Source: Streptomyces sp. NRRL S-31 (GTDB taxonomy: Bacteria; Actinomycetota; Actinomycetes; Streptomycetales; Streptomycetaceae). Taken from it: a stretch of 64,000 bases of DNA. Made by a program: the position numbers and the translations under genes. Each line of letters opens with the position of its first letter. Position 1 is the stretch's first letter. Below, one piece after another: positions 60,440 to 64,000 of this stretch. Below the pieces are notes generated by a model. The model did not search any database, was not told where the DNA came from, and saw nothing but the letters and a program-made list of their open reading frames with translations. The stretch spans positions 1 to 64,000 of the forward strand of contig NZ_JOCB01000024.1 of assembly GCF_000718775.1 (NCBI RefSeq). Direction: 5' to 3'.

Positions 60440-61810
60440 GTGACCACCACTGACGTACCCACCTCCGCCGGCGCGACGAGGTCGGCTCGCCTCGCCGCCG
60501 AGGATGTACGGCGGATCGTCCACCCCTACACCCCCACCGACAGTACCGAGCGCTTCATCATCGAGTCGGGGTCCGGCTGCCGGGTACGGGACGTCGACGG
60601 CCGGGAGTACCTGGACGGGATCGGCGGCCTCGGGCTGTCCCAGATCGGTCACGGCCGCCGGGAGATCGCCGAAGCCGCCGCGGCACAGATCACACGGCTG
60701 GAGTTCTTCCACAGCCGTTGGAACTTCTCCAACGACCGGGCGATCGAGTTGGCGAGCAGGCTCGGTGAAATCTCACCCCCCGGACTGGACCATGTCTACT
60801 TCACCAGCGGTGGAGCGGAAGGCAACGACATCGCCCTGCGGATGGCCCGGTTCTTCCACTACCGGAACGGGGAACCGGACCGCACCTGGTTCCTCGGCCG
60901 TAATCTCGGCTATCACGGAATCACCTACGGCAGCGGCAGTGTCACGGGCTCCGCCGAATATCACGACGGGTTCGGCCCGATGCTCCCGAACGTCAAGTTC
61001 CTGACGGCGCCGTACCCCTACAAGCGGGAATTCTTCCACGGGGAAGACCCGACCGAGTTCTGTCTGCGTGAGCTTCGGGAGACCATCGAGGAGATCGGCC
61101 CCGAGCGCATCGCGGCCATGATAGGCGAGCCGATCATGGGGCCGGGGGGCGTACTGATCCCGCCGGCGGACTACTGGCCCCGCGTCGCCGAACTGCTGAA
61201 GAGCTACGGCATCCTCTTGATCTCGGACGAGATCGTCACCGGCTACGGGAGGCTGGGCAAGTGGTTCGGCGCCGAGCACGTGGGCGTCACCCCGGACATC
61301 CTCGTCACCGCCAAGGGGCTGACATCGGGATACGTTCCGCACGGGGCCGTTCTGGTCAACGACCGGGTCGCGGAGATGATCGGCAGGGATTCGGGCTTCC
61401 CGATCGGGTTCACTTACAACGGCCACCCCACTGCCTGCGCCGTCGCGTTGGCCAACCTCGACATCATCGAACGGGAGGGGCTGCTGCGCAACGCCGAGGT
61501 CGTCGGCGACTACCTGGGTGACCAGCTTCGGGCACTGCTCGATCTGCCCGCCGTCGGCGAGGTCCGGCAACTGGGGCTGATGATCGCCGTCGAGCTGGTG
61601 TCGGACAAGGAGACCCGTAAGCCGCTGGCCGGCGGTACCGGGCCGGTTGCCGACCGGATCCGGGAGGAGAGTGGGGTGCTGGTGCGTGGAAACCCCAACT
61701 CCTTCGTGCTGACTCCCCCTCTCGTGCTGACCGAAGCCGAGGCCGACGAGGCCGCGGAAGGCGTTCGGTCGGTCCTCCGTCGACTCCGGCCCGACGGAAC
61801 CATCGAGTAG
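60440..61810 (+). CDS. Class III PLP aminotransferase
   Basis: Fold-type I omega-aminotransferase of 456 aa. FTSGGAEGNDIALRMARF is the phosphate loop, LISDEIVTGYGRLG carries the PLP-ring Asp, and ILVTAKGLTSGYVPHG the Schiff-base lysine. Family substrates are omega-amines, diamines or beta-amino acids, with pyruvate or 2-oxoglutarate as acceptor. GTG 60440 with GAGAGG. It follows the SARP gene by 180 bp, with the palindrome between, and precedes a P450. Substrate unknown. Confidence 0.92.
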   Translation: MTTTDVPTSAGATRSARLAAEDVRRIVHPYTPTDSTERFIIESGSGCRVRDVDGREYLDGIGGLGLSQIGHGRREIAEAAAAQITRLEFFHSRWNFSNDRAIELASRLGEISPPGLDHVYFTSGGAEGNDIALRMARFFHYRNGEPDRTWFLGRNLGYHGITYGSGSVTGSAEYHDGFGPMLPNVKFLTAPYPYKREFFHGEDPTEFCLRELRETIEEIGPERIAAMIGEPIMGPGGVLIPPADYWPRVAELLKSYGILLISDEIVTGYGRLGKWFGAEHVGVTPDILVTAKGLTSGYVPHGAVLVNDRVAEMIGRDSGFPIGFTYNGHPTACAVALANLDIIEREGLLRNAEVVGDYLGDQLRALLDLPAVGEVRQLGLMIAVELVSDKETRKPLAGGTGPVADRIREESGVLVRGNPNSFVLTPPLVLTEAEADEAAEGVRSVLRRLRPDGTIE

Positions 61811-61973
61811 GTCCCGGGCCTTGAAGAAGTTCGCGGAGGGCTGCCCCGACTTGTGGCCGGGCCGGGTGCCAGAGCACGCACGGGCCGCCCTCCACCTCCC
61901 GGCCACGCTCCCCGCGGAGACGACAAGTCGTCTGTCCAGTGTCCGCCAAGGACCCCGGCCGATCATCTCTGGC

Positions 61974-63173
61974 ATGGACACAGACCAGACCGTTCTGGAG
62001 TACCCCTTCGAACACCCGGGTTCCCTGGATCTGCACCCGCTCTACGCCGAACTCCGCGAGAACGCTCCGCTGGCCAGGGTGCGCATGCCCTACGGCGGTG
62101 AGGCATGGTTGGTCACCCGGTACGAGGACATCAAGCGGGTGCTCGCCGATCACCGGTTCAGCCGGGGGGCCACCCTCGGCAAGGATCACCCCCGCGTCCT
62201 GCAAGCCATTCCCACGGCGCGTTCGATCGTCACGGCCGATCCCCCGGAACACACCCGGCTGCGGAGCCTTGTGAGCAAGGCGTTCACCGCGGAACGCGTC
62301 GAGCGGTTGCGCGGCCGCACACAGGAGATCGCCACCCGGTTGATCGACGGGATGATCGAGCTGGGACCCCCGGTCGACCTCGTGCAGGCGTTCTCCATGC
62401 CCCTGCCCGTCACCGTCTTCTCCGCGCTGCTGGGCGTGTCGGTCGACGACCGGGACCGGTTCAATTACTGGGTCGACGCGATCAGGACGATCGGTGCCCT
62501 TCCGCCGGACGAGGTTCAGCGCGCACGCCTGGAGCTCGACCAGTACCTCGCGGAACTCGTCGCGCAACGACGCCGTCAGCCGTCGGACGACATCCTCGGC
62601 GCGTTGGTCGCGGCCCGGGACGACCAGGACCGGCTCTCCGAGGACGAGCTGATCACCTTTGGGGTCACCCTGCTCATCGCGGGCAGCGACACGACCGTCA
62701 ACCAGATCGGCAACTTCGTCTACACCCTCCTGACCCGGCCCGACTCGCTCTCCCGGCTTCGCGAGGACCGAAGTCTCCTGCCCGGCGCGCTGGACGAACT
62801 GCTCCGCATGACGCCCATGGGGACCACGGCCGGGGTCGCGCGCATCGCCCGGGAGGACGTGGAGCTGTCGGGCGGCGTGGTACGCGCGGGAGAAGCGGTG
62901 TTCGTGCGCATAGCGTCCGGCAATCGTGATCGCGCGGTCTTCGAGAACCCGGACGAATTCGACATCACCCGTAGTCCGAATCCGCACATCGCCTTCGGAT
63001 ACGGGGTGCATTACTGCACGGGCGCCCAACTGGCCAGGATGGAGTTGGAAGTGGCGATCGGCTCCCTGCTCGATCGCCTTCCCGATCTGCGGCTGGCCGT
63101 GCCGCCCGAGGACGTGACGTGGAAGTACGACCGGCTGTTGCAAGGGCCTTGGTCCCTGCCTGTCACATGGTAG
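61974..63173 (+). CDS. Cytochrome P450 2
   Basis: Cytochrome P450 of 399 aa, class I bacterial length. Heme loop FGYGVHYCTGAQLAR, I-helix LIAGSDTTVNQ, ExxR in LDELLR, and the SLLDRLPDLRLAVP C-terminal segment common in CYP107/105-type enzymes. Begins at ATG 61974, 164 bp after the aminotransferase; no SD is obvious. Ends in a bidirectional terminator. A tailoring oxidase for the third locus; substrate unknown. Confidence 0.92.
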   Translation: MDTDQTVLEYPFEHPGSLDLHPLYAELRENAPLARVRMPYGGEAWLVTRYEDIKRVLADHRFSRGATLGKDHPRVLQAIPTARSIVTADPPEHTRLRSLVSKAFTAERVERLRGRTQEIATRLIDGMIELGPPVDLVQAFSMPLPVTVFSALLGVSVDDRDRFNYWVDAIRTIGALPPDEVQRARLELDQYLAELVAQRRRQPSDDILGALVAARDDQDRLSEDELITFGVTLLIAGSDTTVNQIGNFVYTLLTRPDSLSRLREDRSLLPGALDELLRMTPMGTTAGVARIAREDVELSGGVVRAGEAVFVRIASGNRDRAVFENPDEFDITRSPNPHIAFGYGVHYCTGAQLARMELEVAIGSLLDRLPDLRLAVPPEDVTWKYDRLLQGPWSLPVTW

Positions 63174-63207
63174 ACGTGGCCGGCAGGTCATGACCTCCGT
63201 CCGAGCG

Positions 63208-63247
63208 GTCCCGCACCCGGTCCGGCCCTCGGCACCGGGTGCGGGAC
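63208..63247. terminator. Bidirectional terminator between P450 and ATP-grasp genes
   Basis: Perfect 14-bp stem: GTCCCGCACCCGGT (63208-63221) and ACCGGGTGCGGGAC (63234-63247), 12-base loop. Sits between convergent genes, 35 bp after the P450 stop and 3 bp before the opposite stop. Confidence 0.85.
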
Positions 63248-63249
63248 GG

Positions 63250-64000
63250 TCACTCGTACTCGATCCACAGCCTTCGGTCCAACTCCTCATGGAAGGCGAC
63301 GGCCTCGGCGTCCGTGGGGTGGTGTGACAGCACGATCACCGGGTGGGCGGTCAGGGGAGCGGGATACGGCCGCACAAGGTCGCCCGGGCCCATCAGCCGC
63401 AGTACCCGGTCCACCCGGGGGTCGCCGTCGAGCGCGTCCAGGCCGTGCACAGCCCTGATACGTCCGGACCCGTTCAGCGGGACCTGATAGGCGGCGGCGT
63501 GACCGGAGTGAGCCGGTGATGTGTCCCAGCACCGCGGTCGCATGCCCACGGCGATCCGCAACGCCTCGGCGGCGAGGTCCACCCCGGCGCCGGCGTGCGC
63601 GAGGTGATGCAGGAAGCCACCGCCGCCGACCCGGGCGCCCATCTCCAGCACGTAGGGCTCCGTCCCCTGCCGCAGGCGCAACTCCGTGTGGGTCACACCG
63701 GTGTCGACGCCGAACGCGGCATGGGCGGCGACCACCTCGTGGGTCACCGCGGCTGCCACCTCGGGCGGCAGCGGCGCGGGGGCGCGGAAGCGGACTTCCT
63801 CGAAGTAGGGGCCCGGCAGCTCGCCCTTGGCACTGATCGCGCAGACCCGGACCTCGCCCGCGTACACCAGTGACTCGACGGAGATCTCCGGGCCGGCCAC
63901 GTACTCCTCGACGAGCAACGCCTGTACGCCGTCGGTCCGCCGGCCGTAGCCGAACTCGGAGCGGCACAGCTCCCACACCCTGCCGACGACGGCCTCCAGT
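63250..64000 (-). CDS. ATP-grasp ligase, N-terminus cut by window edge
   Basis: C-terminal 250 residues of an ATP-grasp enzyme; its start lies beyond 64000. LLVEEYVAGPEISVESLV is the ATP lid/binding strand and PYVLEMGARVGGGG the Mg-binding Glu plus glycine-rich segment. The layout resembles carboxylate-amine ligases that make dipeptides or argininosuccinate-like products. Convergent with the P450, so it belongs to another transcript. Substrates cannot be inferred. Confidence 0.88.
   Translation of the reverse strand, partial: LEAVVGRVWELCRSEFGYGRRTDGVQALLVEEYVAGPEISVESLVYAGEVRVCAISAKGELPGPYFEEVRFRAPAPLPPEVAAAVTHEVVAAHAAFGVDTGVTHTELRLRQGTEPYVLEMGARVGGGGFLHHLAHAGAGVDLAAEALRIAVGMRPRCWDTSPAHSGHAAAYQVPLNGSGRIRAVHGLDALDGDPRVDRVLRLMGPGDLVRPYPAPLTAHPVIVLSHHPTDAEAVAFHEELDRRLWIEYE

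Overview
The window is high-GC actinobacterial DNA with almost every property of a Streptomyces chromosome: strong third-position GC bias, many 4-bp ATGA start/stop overlaps, GTG starts, rare TTA codons confined to regulators and one exporter, and an exact CebR operator. Most of it is specialised metabolism. I read it as three neighbouring biosynthetic loci separated by ordinary accessory genes. It holds no tRNA, rRNA, CRISPR array or intact insertion sequence that I can see.

Locus A (1-31.8 kb, almost all minus strand). A truncated MFS exporter, a cytochrome P450 and two NRPSs (C-A-T-C-A-T and C-A-T-C-A-T-TE, four modules; one A domain reads as Thr) are followed upstream by an NAD(P)H:FMN reductase, a berberine-bridge-type oxidase, a luciferase-like monooxygenase, a SufS-type cysteine desulfurase, an SDR, a two-domain rhodanese, an MFS exporter and a cupin. 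Beyond these lies a tight operon: isocyanide synthase (PvcA/IsnA family), Fe(II)/2-oxoglutarate oxygenase (PvcB type), two styrene-monooxygenase-like flavoenzymes and a second luciferase-like enzyme. A divergent LysR regulator with a TTA codon sits at its head. My reading is an aromatic vinyl isonitrile that is epoxidised and perhaps sulfurated to an isothiocyanate, with or without attachment to the tetrapeptide.

Spacer (31.8-36.5 kb). A secreted glycoside hydrolase with Fn3 and CBM2 modules under a CebR box, a small acidic protein, an aminoglycoside-phosphotransferase-fold protein and a PPOX-fold flavoprotein.

Locus B (36.9-55.4 kb). An unusual carrier-protein pathway without any NRPS or PKS module: a seryl-tRNA-synthetase-like amino acid:carrier-protein ligase, an AurF-type diiron oxygenase, two free carrier proteins, two AcpS-type phosphopantetheinyl transferases, a KASIII-like enzyme plus a degenerate KASIII-like partner, two acyl-CoA-dehydrogenase-like proteins, a type III PLP decarboxylase, an ATP-grasp ligase, a methyltransferase, a glutamine-dependent asparagine-synthetase-like enzyme, a PfkB kinase, a type II thioesterase, an exporter with a divergent TetR repressor and two clear operators, and an HTH regulator. 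A small amino-acid-derived, N-oxidised product is likely. This is the best candidate for an undescribed system.

Right end (55.9-64 kb). A secreted protein and a class F sortase, then a large SARP regulator with three TTA codons, a class III aminotransferase behind an 18-bp perfect palindrome, a second P450 and a truncated ATP-grasp ligase: either the start of a third locus or a distal part of locus B.
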